From NCBI GenBank assembly GCA_003022435.1, contig PXUA01000009.1, forward strand, positions 1 through 64,000: a stretch of 64,000 nucleotides of DNA. Direction: 5' to 3'. How positions within the stretch are numbered: position 1 is the first letter of the stretch; each line of letters begins with the position of its first letter. A model generated the notes under the pieces. That model had not been told where the DNA came from. It saw nothing but the letters and a program-made list of their open reading frames with translations, and did no database searches. Shown in pieces: positions 1 through 6,300 of this stretch. This DNA comes from Bacteroidetes bacterium SW_9_63_38. Lineage in GTDB: Bacteria; Bacteroidota; Rhodothermia; Rhodothermales; Salinibacteraceae. The position numbers and the translations under genes are program-made.

Positions 1-423
1 TCCGCTCGAACGACATATCTGCTCCGTCTGATCCCGAATCGCCGCATTGGCGATGTGCTTCATGTTCCACGTCAGAAGGTAATCCATCCCGCACGTTGCA
101 GAGACGGCGATGTGCAACGCATCGAGAGCTGCGTTTGTCGGAAGCGGACCTTCCTCGACCAGCTTCCTCGCGAGTGGACGAGCCTCGCCAGGAAGTTCGA
201 GCTCCTCCGCTTCCTTCAGGGCATCGAGACGCCGCTTGGCAGCCTCCGGGTCGCCTTCTTCAGCTTCCTCAATTACAAATTCAGAGGTAAAGAGCTGAAA
301 ATTGGCACGGCGCGTGTTCCACCATTCTCGGGTCACTTCTTGGCGAGCAAGAGTAACCACGTCCCGGCTCGGACGCGCAGTGAGATAGCTGACGATAGAG
401 GTTTCAAGGTAGATGGTAGGCAT
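1..423 (-). CDS. PIN-domain VapC-family toxin, C-terminus cut by window edge
   Basis: The reading frame opens with ATG at 423-421 and runs off the window after 141 codons. The visible protein begins MPTIYLETSIVSYLTARPSR and contains LDALHIAVSATCGMDYLLTW followed by N-x-KHI, the pattern of a well-known VapC-like family of about 160 residues. PIN domains are Mg-dependent ribonucleases using a few acidic residues. Here E7 takes the usual first Asp position, as is common in this subfamily, and the D of LDALHIA fits a later catalytic position. This is the fifth cassette of the integron. Its start lies about 60 nt after the recombination point of the attC at 480-592. No antitoxin precedes it in the cassette; one could follow outside the window. 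Confidence 0.82.
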   Translation of the reverse strand, partial: MPTIYLETSIVSYLTARPSRDVVTLARQEVTREWWNTRRANFQLFTSEFVIEEAEEGDPEAAKRRLDALKEAEELELPGEARPLARKLVEEGPLPTNAALDALHIAVSATCGMDYLLTWNMKHIANAAIRDQTEQICRSSG

Positions 424-479
424 GACACTCCGAACCTACCGATCTCCCTCAAGAAGCTCAAGGCAAATGGGCCTGCTCT

Positions 480-592
480 GCATAACGGTAAAATTCAACC
501 GCGACGGGCTTCGAAACGTATGATTAGAGCCCAGGAGACGCCAATTTTCGAAAACGGCATCGGCCCGTCGTCGGCTGCAATGTGGGTTATAC
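480..592 (-). other. attC-like recombination site D (113 bp)
   Basis: On the minus strand the site opens with GTATAAC (592-586) and closes with GTTATGC (486-480). The two outer arms pair over about 30 positions: plus-strand GCATAACGGT...CCGCGACGGGC faces the reverse complement of GCCCGTCGTCGG...GGGTTATAC. The expected crossover is between 486 and 485. Its arms are close in sequence to site B (2190-2305). Confidence 0.8.
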
Positions 593-605
593 AGCCCGTC
601 TTAAC

Positions 606-1055
606 CTACGGCAGGTTCTCCAGATCATCCAGATCCTTGTGACGACCACTCGCCCGTTTGTTCTTCTTTAGACACTCCAGCCCGATGATCGCCGCCTCTA
701 CACCCCCCAGTTCGTCAACGATTCGTTGATCATAGCAAGGGCCAAAGTCAACCCCGCTTGCGTTTGGAAAGATCTCAACGCGGAGCGGTGGATGGCCCAT
801 GCGCACAATTCGGTCCTCGTCCAAAAATAAAGCCGCGTCCAGTTCCGGAACGTCAAACCCAAACGCACAAAGCGCCTCGACTACGTGACCTGCATTCTCT
901 TCGGTTTCCTCGATCCAAAGATCCAGATCTCCTGTCGTTCGCGGGTACCCGTGGTAGGTCACTGCATATCCGCCAACCACGAGGTACTTTACTTCATGGT
1001 CGTTCAGCAATCTCAAGAGTTCGCTGAATACGGTCGGAAACTGGATCGTAGGCAT
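606..1055 (-). CDS. Nucleotidyltransferase-fold protein (AbiEii/MNT-like toxin candidate)
   Basis: This 149-residue protein carries VVGGYAVTYHGYPRTTGDLD, a minimal nucleotidyltransferase motif: GG, then D-x-D in TGDLDLW at about residues 42-46. A later RVEIFPN could supply the third carboxylate. Such DUF6036/MNT-type proteins act in two-gene toxin-antitoxin or abortive-infection systems, where NMP transfer to a partner or tRNA has been described for relatives. The C-terminus has a basic GLECLKKNKRASGRHKDLDD segment typical of the family. It overlaps the upstream small gene by 62 nt, implying translational coupling. It is the second gene of the fourth cassette, and its stop is 14 bp from the attC at 480-592. 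The biochemical activity is not determined. Confidence 0.72.
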   Translation of the reverse strand: MPTIQFPTVFSELLRLLNDHEVKYLVVGGYAVTYHGYPRTTGDLDLWIEETEENAGHVVEALCAFGFDVPELDAALFLDEDRIVRMGHPPLRVEIFPNASGVDFGPCYDQRIVDELGGVEAAIIGLECLKKNKRASGRHKDLDDLENLP

Positions 1056-1197
1056 AGTTGATCTGGCGCATCTGTTCTAGGGCGACGAGACGCTCTTGGG
1101 GCGTTCTCGACAGCCAATGCGCCTTGTCTTCTTCTTCGGCCTCGGAAAAAGAAGAGACCGAAAATGTGGACCGATCTACGGACGATTCGTCAGCCAT
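994..1197 (-). CDS. Small partner of the nucleotidyltransferase (antidote candidate)
   Basis: The gene encodes 67 residues with an acidic Ser-rich N-terminus and a C-terminal helix reading LVALEQMRQINYAYDPVSDR followed by IQRTLEIAE. From memory, small proteins with this RxINYxxDPxxxRIQR pattern often sit directly upstream of DUF6036-type nucleotidyltransferases. The 62-nt overlap with the downstream toxin-like gene supports one translational unit. The start at 1197 is about 80 nt after the recombination point of the attC at 1275-1464, leaving room for a short leader. An antidote or regulatory role is inferred from size, order and overlap only. Confidence 0.6.
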   Translation of the reverse strand: MADESSVDRSTFSVSSFSEAEEEDKAHWLSRTPQERLVALEQMRQINYAYDPVSDRIQRTLEIAERP

Positions 1198-1274
1198 CAG
1201 CAGAGTCCTCGTGGTTGGTGTTCAGTATTACACAGTGTCATACTGATGCGCAAAGGATTCGCTCCGTTCGGACT

Positions 1275-1464
1275 GTATAACGATTGAGCTCAGCTGCAAA
1301 GGGCTCTCTTTCCTCAAACCGAAGCTGCTCCACTAAACGACTCCGCCCGCTGAAGTACCCATCCGCCGGTATGAGCACTCTCGACCAGCGACGTCAATCC
1401 CGCTTTGATGACCTCGACCGACACCGGCACGCGCGCCTTGTCAGCTGTAGCGGCTGGGTTATGG
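1275..1464 (-). other. attC-like recombination site C (190 bp)
   Basis: The minus strand reads CCATAAC (1464-1458) at one end and GTTATAC (1281-1275) at the other. Arms pair through GAGCTCAGCTGCAAAGG against the complement of CCTTGTCAGCTGTAGCGGC. The interior (about 1380-1425) is alignable to site A at 3219-3265, sharing the CTCGAYCAGCGAYGTC pattern. The site begins 6 bp after the stop of the PIN toxin gene. Confidence 0.8.
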
Positions 1465-1469
1465 CGCTA

Positions 1470-1892
1470 TCAGTTCTTCTTGACCCGCCCAAGAAAGTCC
1501 ACCGGTTCCAGAATTGGAATTCCCCGGAATGGGTCGAGCTCCAACAGATCCGAGTCGCCACTCACGATGCAGGTTGCATTTTCACTCACCGCAAGCTCCA
1601 GAAACTTGTCGTCGTCCGGATCACGACAGGCCTGTATCCCCTCCGTTGGGTTGGCAAACCGACTTTGATCGACCAGCGCCTCTATGAATACACCGCACTC
1701 TTCTGGCGTAAGGTAGTCGTCAAACTTTTCGCGGGCGATCACTTCGTCGATTTCCTCAAACGTCGCTTTTGAAAGCAAAACGACGCCGGTTTTCAACGCG
1801 TGGCGGAACGCCTCATTCGGCGTTCCTCCTCGGAATAGGGCAGCGCTAACGAGCGTATTCGTGTCGAAGACATAGCGCCGATCACTCATCAT
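1470..1892 (-). CDS. PIN-family toxin of a VapBC-type pair (COG1569-like)
   Basis: The 140-residue protein starts MMSDRRYVFDTNTLVSAALF. The FDTNTLVSA segment is the N-terminal PIN motif with its catalytic Asp, and ACRDPDDDKFLELAV and IVSGDSDLL are the later acidic motifs of the COG1569 putative toxin family. Members are thought to be Mg-dependent RNases neutralised by a small upstream antitoxin. The gene overlaps the antitoxin by 11 nt, giving tight coupling. It is the second gene of the third cassette and ends 6 bp from the attC at 1275-1464. All motif carboxylates appear intact, so the toxin is probably functional. Confidence 0.85.
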   Translation of the reverse strand: MMSDRRYVFDTNTLVSAALFRGGTPNEAFRHALKTGVVLLSKATFEEIDEVIAREKFDDYLTPEECGVFIEALVDQSRFANPTEGIQACRDPDDDKFLELAVSENATCIVSGDSDLLELDPFRGIPILEPVDFLGRVKKN

Positions 1893-2118
1893 CCAGAATC
1901 TCGTCTAACTTCTCACGGGTAAGTCCGCGCTGTTGAGCCCGTCGGCTCATCTCATCCATGATCTCTTCAAGGGACCGCCCACGCTTGCGATGCTGGACGG
2001 CTTCCCGCAACCTGCTGCTAAGAAGAGCTTCAAGCTTGCGTTTTTCTTCTGCCGAAGCCGACTCGTACGCGTCTGCGACACCGGCGCTGACTTGAAGATT
2101 GATCGTTTTCGTTTCCAT
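1882..2118 (-). CDS. Antitoxin of the VapBC-type pair
   Basis: From METKTINLQVSAG the protein is 78 residues. It has a beta-strand N-terminus (TINLQV), a helical middle (ASAEEKRKLEALLSSRLREA) and an acidic toxin-binding tail ending LTREKLDEILDDE, the usual antitoxin build. An in-frame ATG at 2193 lies inside the GTTATGG core of the attC at 2190-2305 and would add 25 residues rich in Arg, Lys and Gln. I prefer 2118 because the extension does not resemble an antitoxin N-terminus. The longer form cannot be excluded. It overlaps the toxin gene by 11 nt. Confidence 0.75.
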   Translation of the reverse strand: METKTINLQVSAGVADAYESASAEEKRKLEALLSSRLREAVQHRKRGRSLEEIMDEMSRRAQQRGLTREKLDEILDDE

Positions 2119-2189
2119 GGCTGAGGCTTCCTGTCGTGACAGAGTGCCTGCCTTGCTACTCCAGCAACGTGAGCGCTGTTTCTGGAGCG

Positions 2190-2305
2190 CCATAACGGTC
2201 GAACTCTACCGCGACGGGTATCACCAACTTATGAACATAGCGAGTGAGGCGCTACTGCCTGAAATCAGGCTTCAGCCCGTCGTCGGCAGCAGTGTGGGGT
2301 TATGC
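2190..2305 (-). other. attC-like recombination site B (116 bp)
   Basis: On the minus strand the site runs from GCATAAC (2305-2299) to GTTATGG (2196-2190). Outer arms pair CCATAAC...CTACCGCGACGGG with the complement of CCCGTCGTCGGCAGCAGTG. The short interior contains a second palindrome, CTGAAATCAGGCTTCAG. It resembles site D in length and arm sequence. Confidence 0.8.
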
Positions 2306-2315
2306 CGGACATCTA

Positions 2316-3116
2316 CTATGGATCAGGATCATAGCGAGGCATATCCATGAAGCACTTGTAGTTTGCATGGTAGTAGTCGCCGACAGCTTCGAGGATTTCG
2401 TGAGAGGTTTCTGAGTTTCGCAAAGACGGTCTTCCCATAGGCTGCCACCGATGACGCTCGGATAAATAAGCACTTACTACCCCTATGTTCTCATTAGGTC
2501 TGTTGGCTTTGAGACGACCGAATCCCCGTTCTATCAGGTCGGCAGGCATCAAGTCTGCCTTTTCTTCTCCAGCGAATTCTGCTTCCCCCGTTTCCGGTTC
2601 GACAATACGTACCATCTGTACATCTCTCCAGGCATCTTCGGGACTGTCATTTGAAATGAAAAGATGTATTACTGACACGAAGGAGAAGCCTTTATCCAAA
2701 AGAGACTGCGCCTGTGAAAAGCCGAACCGATTAGGCGACTTTCCTTGGTTGTCGTACGAGGCTCTGACAATCTTCAACTCTACTGCCATCGTTCGAGATA
2801 CGACCAGCTTGTCGTCTTCGTATGGAATGATTAGAAAGTCAATATCACCGGGAAATGTCAGGTGATCTACGATGTCAGAGGAGGGGACAAAGCCTGCAAC
2901 GAAGACTCCACTGTTGCGAGGCATCTCCCAGAAGTAGTTACCTGCAAGATTGAGGTAGCAAAGCCCAAAAAGCTTCCGGTCGCACATCAACTGTGTTCCG
3001 AGTGCCTGCTCGTCTTCCTGCTCTATCCAGTTGCGAGGAAATATAACGGCAGGATCGCCGCTCCTGTGGAGTGGCGGGCGTTGAGAGATCGGAATTTTTC
3101 GCGGAGTATGCGTCAT
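2316..3116 (-). CDS. PD-(D/E)XK nuclease-like protein of unknown family
   Basis: This 266-residue protein is not a family I recognise. The centre reads FPGDIDFLIIPYEDDKLVV, then about ten residues later MAVELKIV. An Asp in a beta strand followed by E-x-K in the next strand is the signature of the PD-(D/E)XK nuclease fold. A conserved-looking GFSQAQSLLDKGF follows, a spacing seen in restriction-like enzymes. There is no signal peptide or membrane segment. The ATG at 3116-3114 lies inside the GTTATGA core of the attC (3113-3302), two bases after the crossover, so the site supplies the start codon. The next Met is about 43 residues later and would leave the nuclease core intact. It is the only gene of the second cassette. 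Confidence 0.6.
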   Translation of the reverse strand: MTHTPRKIPISQRPPLHRSGDPAVIFPRNWIEQEDEQALGTQLMCDRKLFGLCYLNLAGNYFWEMPRNSGVFVAGFVPSSDIVDHLTFPGDIDFLIIPYEDDKLVVSRTMAVELKIVRASYDNQGKSPNRFGFSQAQSLLDKGFSFVSVIHLFISNDSPEDAWRDVQMVRIVEPETGEAEFAGEEKADLMPADLIERGFGRLKANRPNENIGVVSAYLSERHRWQPMGRPSLRNSETSHEILEAVGDYYHANYKCFMDMPRYDPDP

Positions 3117-3302
3117 AACGTCGGAGCTCAGCTGAAATGGGCACGAAACGGCTCGACAGAATCTGCTACGAGAAATCTACGTCGGTCCGCGAAATTCCCT
3201 TCCGATGGCGTCGTCACTCTCGATCAGCGATGTCGAACCCGCTCGCCTGACCTCGATCGATGGCGGCACCAGCCCATTTTCAGCTGTAGCGGATGGTTAT
3301 AC
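3113..3302 (-). other. attC-like recombination site A (190 bp)
   Basis: On the minus strand the site runs from GTATAAC (3302-3296) to GTTATGA (3119-3113). The arms are the clearest palindrome of the array: CAGCTGAAATGGGC near 3129-3142 faces GCCCATTTTCAGCTG near 3271-3285, continuing outward to the cores. About 128 bp lie between the arms and align with site C. It closes the first cassette, 33 bp after the stop of the HEPN-like gene. Confidence 0.85.
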
Positions 3303-3334
3303 GGACACATACATCTTGGGGCATATGGGAAAGA

Positions 3335-4114
3335 CTATATCGTGAAATCGAGATTAATATTTTTCTCTACGTGAAGTATACCGCGCCTTAAGATATTACA
3401 CTCGCCATCAGAATAATGAATCAGGGATTCATCGTGCAGATCGGGGAGAATACTTTTCTTCATCCTAGTACTATTTTTATATCCCGTATAGTCGACTAGG
3501 TCGTCATCAGAAACAGGCGATGGGTGCTGATGATGAAGTATGGATAGTACTTGCTCTTTGTAAGACATATCAGGGTCTAAAACTCTTAAAAACCCGTCCA
3601 CGTCTTGGACTACAGGCACTTCTGTTTCATTGATTGAGTCGACGATGGATTGAGCCTCATCAACAGATATTGAGGATGGGTAGTAGTTTCTGATCAGTTC
3701 CGTCAATATCCAGTCCGCTCCTTGACTGACCAAAAGAGAATCCGAAAGGTTTGGGTTTACCTCCGTCTCAACATGTGCGACATCTCGACTATTTCTCACA
3801 TCCAGGAGGACACGGCATAGACGGGGAATATAAAGTCTAATTCCATCAGGTAGATTAGTGTTACTTTCCACCCTTCGTATTACCTTGCCGGTGTCTAAAT
3901 CATCGCCGACTGGCGTGTGGCCACCCTGGTCAAGCTCTTCAATTATACGCAGAACGTACTCACAAAATCTGCCAGCATTAAGCTCCGATGGACCAAGGTG
4001 TCCGAGAAGGTACTTTTTCTTTACATCCTGGTATTCTCCAATCAGGTTCTCTATCAGATATCCAGGGAGAGGTGGAGAAAGCGAATTTACTATTTTGGAC
4101 TTCTCTATGGACAT
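3335..4114 (-). CDS. HEPN-like protein, second gene of the first cassette
   Basis: The protein has 259 residues and no signal peptide. Around residues 130-140 it reads LLDVRNSRDVAHVETEV. RNxxxxxH is the R-X4-6-H motif of HEPN ribonuclease domains, followed by DWILTELIRNYY, the C-terminal helix expected in that fold. The remaining part (KEQVLSILHHQHPSPVSDDD onward) resembles a winged-helix or adaptor region. HEPN proteins are frequent toxins and anti-phage effectors, but the family assignment rests on one motif and on memory of similar sequences. The start codon overlaps the TAA of the zinc-ribbon gene (TAATG), indicating strict coupling. The base composition is markedly AT-rich relative to the chromosome. 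Confidence 0.55.
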   Translation of the reverse strand: MSIEKSKIVNSLSPPLPGYLIENLIGEYQDVKKKYLLGHLGPSELNAGRFCEYVLRIIEELDQGGHTPVGDDLDTGKVIRRVESNTNLPDGIRLYIPRLCRVLLDVRNSRDVAHVETEVNPNLSDSLLVSQGADWILTELIRNYYPSSISVDEAQSIVDSINETEVPVVQDVDGFLRVLDPDMSYKEQVLSILHHQHPSPVSDDDLVDYTGYKNSTRMKKSILPDLHDESLIHYSDGECNILRRGILHVEKNINLDFTI

Positions 4115-4911
4115 TACTCTTCCTCACCTCCATATCCATTATTCATCCAGGAATCGACGGTATTGACACCCTCCACTGTTAAATAATACTCTCCGTCGTC
4201 TGTCTTCTCAAAGTACTTTCCTCTATAGTTTGTATGCGATATGTTTGACCTCACGCTGTCCTTACTTAGGGTGTTTCTACCATAACTTTCCTCAAGGTGG
4301 TCGTAAACGTCAATCGGGGGTACTGCATCTTTACCACCCTCTCGCTCTGTCAGATCAAATAGGGCGAGCATAATCTTCTCATAGCTATAATCTATCTTTC
4401 TTATATCAATATCGGACCTACGGGATGTCTCTGCCTCGGAAGATTCATCCTCTTGGGTCAGAGCAGATTCCCCAGACAAACCCTGATCGTTGCGAACATC
4501 AGTTGAGTGTTCGGAATCGTCTGCGTCTACTTCAGTACCAGATACTTCTGCCTCAGGAGGGAGTGCCTCTGGTGCAGTTTCCTCATCCTCCGGTTTCGGG
4601 ATTTCTCTCCTTGCCCCCCGACCAAAGAAATGATTCGCTATCCGTGCTGCTTCTTGAATGCCCTCATCGGACACTTCGATATCGATACTGCGGTGAAATG
4701 AGCCCTCATCCCGCTCCTCTTCAACATGGAAGGTATTGGCTCCTTGACTTTGACCAGGACCAGAATGAACTGACTCACCGCAAACATAGCACTTGTCCTT
4801 TCCCGCTAGGAGTAGTTCGTCACACTCCTCGCACCGTACTCGCCGATCACACGAAGGGCAAATAATGTACTTCTCTTCAATTTCGGCACTGCAGAAAGGA
4901 CATTCGACCAT
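4114..4911 (-). CDS. Double zinc-ribbon protein with acidic linker and C-terminal winged-helix-like domain
   Basis: The protein has 265 residues. Its N-terminus holds four CxxC pairs in about 45 residues: CPFC, CPSC, CEEC and CYVC, that is, two zinc ribbons. A long acidic Ser/Glu-rich linker spans about residues 60-165. The C-terminal 90 residues (YEKIMLALFDLTEREGG, then YFEKTDDGEYYLTVEGVNTV) look like a winged helix with a beta wing. It is the first gene of the cassette nearest intI, and its stop overlaps the start of the HEPN-like gene by one base. The likely role is sensor or partner of that protein, possibly binding nucleic acid. This is inferred from context; I know no named system with this pair. 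Confidence 0.6.
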   Translation of the reverse strand: MVECPFCSAEIEEKYIICPSCDRRVRCEECDELLLAGKDKCYVCGESVHSGPGQSQGANTFHVEEERDEGSFHRSIDIEVSDEGIQEAARIANHFFGRGARREIPKPEDEETAPEALPPEAEVSGTEVDADDSEHSTDVRNDQGLSGESALTQEDESSEAETSRRSDIDIRKIDYSYEKIMLALFDLTEREGGKDAVPPIDVYDHLEESYGRNTLSKDSVRSNISHTNYRGKYFEKTDDGEYYLTVEGVNTVDSWMNNGYGGEEE

Positions 4912-4993
4912 GAGCGAAGTAGAAACTTAGAACCGGATAGATTTGTGTAGAATATACTGAGTGCCACAGATTGTTTATATTAAGTGCACTCGC

Positions 4994-5090
4994 GAGAGTT
5001 TAACCGAGCACCCTGTGGTTGAATCGACAAGTTTCCGGGAGCTCAGATGAATCGAGCTCGGCACGCCGGTACGTCCGTATAACTTAGTCT
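4994..5090 (-). other. Probable attI region
   Basis: The primary recombination site should lie between intI and the first cassette gene (4911). Two minus-strand cores are visible. GTTAAAC at 5004-4998 fits the GTTRRRY consensus exactly. GTTATAC at 5083-5077 matches the cores of this array's own attC sites. The stretch 5035-5083 also contains GGAGCTCAGATGAA, resembling an attC arm (GGAGCTCAGCTGAA in site A). I cannot decide which core is the active crossover. Confidence 0.5.
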
Positions 5091-5259
5091 TATATCAACC
5101 TCCTTGACATAGGTCATGTATTCGCAGGGACGTATCCCTTTGTCTATCAGGGGCTTTCGCATCTGCTGGCAGAACTATGACAAGTTGATGGACATAGTAC
5201 TATATGCTGCTCAGATTGTCAATGCAGCGTTCCTGCTCCCAAGGTCGCTCCCGTTGCAC

Positions 5260-6264
5260 ATGTCCACGGCTACCGACCACTCCTCCAAACTCCTCGACCG
5301 CGTCCGACGGGCCTGTCGCGGCCGCCAGTACAGCCTGCACACCGAACGCGCCTACGTCCGGTGGATCGTGCGCTTCGTTCGGTACCACGACACCACCCAC
5401 CCTGCCCGACTCGACGCCGACGATGTCCGGACCTTCTTGAATCACCTCGCCGCCGACCGAGACGTCGCGGCTTCCACCCAGAATCAAGCCCTTAACGCGC
5501 TCTCGTTTCTCTACGATCACGTCTTGGATACTCCCCTCGGCGACATTGGAAGCATCGAACGAGCCGACCGGCCGAAGCGCCTCCCCACGGTGCTCACCCG
5601 AACCGAAGTGAAGCGCCTCTTTCAGGCGATGTCGGCCGGCCCCAACCGACTCGTGGCCCACCTGCTTTACGGCGGCGGACTGCGCCTGTCTGAAGCGCTC
5701 CGCCTCCGCGTCAAAGACTTGCAGTTCGACGCCCGCCGCATCGTGGTCCGCGACGGCAAGGGCGGCGACGACCGCTCGACGGTGCTGCCGAACCGCCTGC
5801 ATGAGCCTCTTCAGCGACACCTCCGCCGCGTGAAGGCGCAGTACGAAGAGGACCGGGCCCAGGACCTCCCCGGCGTGTATCTTCCTGACGCCCTCACGGA
5901 GAAATATCCCAACGCCCCCACCGAATGGCGGTGGTACTATGTATTTCCGTCTCCCCAATTATCCGAGGACCCGCGCAGCGGCACCGTCCGCCGCCATCAC
6001 CGCTCTAACTCGGCGGTCCAGCAGGCCGTAAAGCACGCGGTCGATGCGTCCGGCATCGAAACGCACGCGACCTGCCACACGCTCAGACATTCGTTTGCCA
6101 CCCACCTCTTGATGGACGGCACCGATATCCGCACCATTCAGAAACTGCTGGGACACAAAGAGTTGAGCACCACCATGAAGTACGTCCACGTGCTCGAACA
6201 AAGCGGGCGGCAGGTCACCAGCCCGCTCGATACCCTGGACAATGAATCGTCGACATCGGAATGA
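5260..6264 (+). CDS. intI: Integron integrase IntI (tyrosine recombinase)
   Basis: From the ATG at 5260 the protein has 334 residues, close to the 337 of IntI1. An upstream in-frame ATG at 5116 adds 48 residues that do not look like recombinase. Residues 1-95 form the core-binding domain. Catalytic residues are visible as R142 (GGLRLSE), K167, H273 and R276 ([13 protein letters not shown]), H299 ([10 protein letters not shown]) and Y308 (MKYVHV). Between about residues 213 and 256 lies the extra segment that separates IntI from XerC/D: KYPNAP-x-W, then [13 protein letters not shown] and RRHH. It should catalyse attI x attC and attC x attC exchange of the array to its left. Base composition matches the chromosome, suggesting a resident, sedentary integron. 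IntI genes are uncommon in Bacteroidota as far as I know. Confidence 0.95.
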   Translation: MSTATDHSSKLLDRVRRACRGRQYSLHTERAYVRWIVRFVRYHDTTHPARLDADDVRTFLNHLAADRDVAASTQNQALNALSFLYDHVLDTPLGDIGSIERADRPKRLPTVLTRTEVKRLFQAMSAGPNRLVAHLLYGGGLRLSEALRLRVKDLQFDARRIVVRDGKGGDDRSTVLPNRLHEPLQRHLRRVKAQYEEDRAQDLPGVYLPDALTEKYPNAPTEWRWYYVFPSPQLSEDPRSGTVRRHHRSNSAVQQAVKHAVDASGIETHATCHTLRHSFATHLLMDGTDIRTIQKLLGHKELSTTMKYVHVLEQSGRQVTSPLDTLDNESSTSE

Positions 6265-6300
6265 GGGTCGCGCCGTAGCCTCGTCTCCGGCCGTGCGTCT

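Larger units (their letters stand above)
1..6264. mobile_element. Chromosomal integron: intI plus five-cassette array (left end outside window)
   Basis: An integron integrase on the plus strand is flanked on its 5' side by an array of minus-strand cassettes, the usual geometry in which cassettes read away from intI. Four long imperfect palindromes lie between the cassettes, each ending in minus-strand cores of the form NNATAAC and GTTATNN. Cassettes in order from intI are 4911-3335, 3116-2316, 2118-1470, 1197-606 and 423 to beyond position 1. The cassette genes are short, compact and visibly more AT-rich than the core genes, especially the first cassette. Cassette stops lie close to the next attC: the PIN toxin stop at 1470 is 6 bp from the site ending at 1464. 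The array continues past the window edge, so its full size is unknown. Confidence 0.88.

Noticed and set aside
5116..5259. N-terminal 48-residue extension of IntI
   Set aside because: The extension lacks recombinase character, while the ATG at 5260 gives the family length and places Arg, His and Tyr at the positions expected from IntI1.
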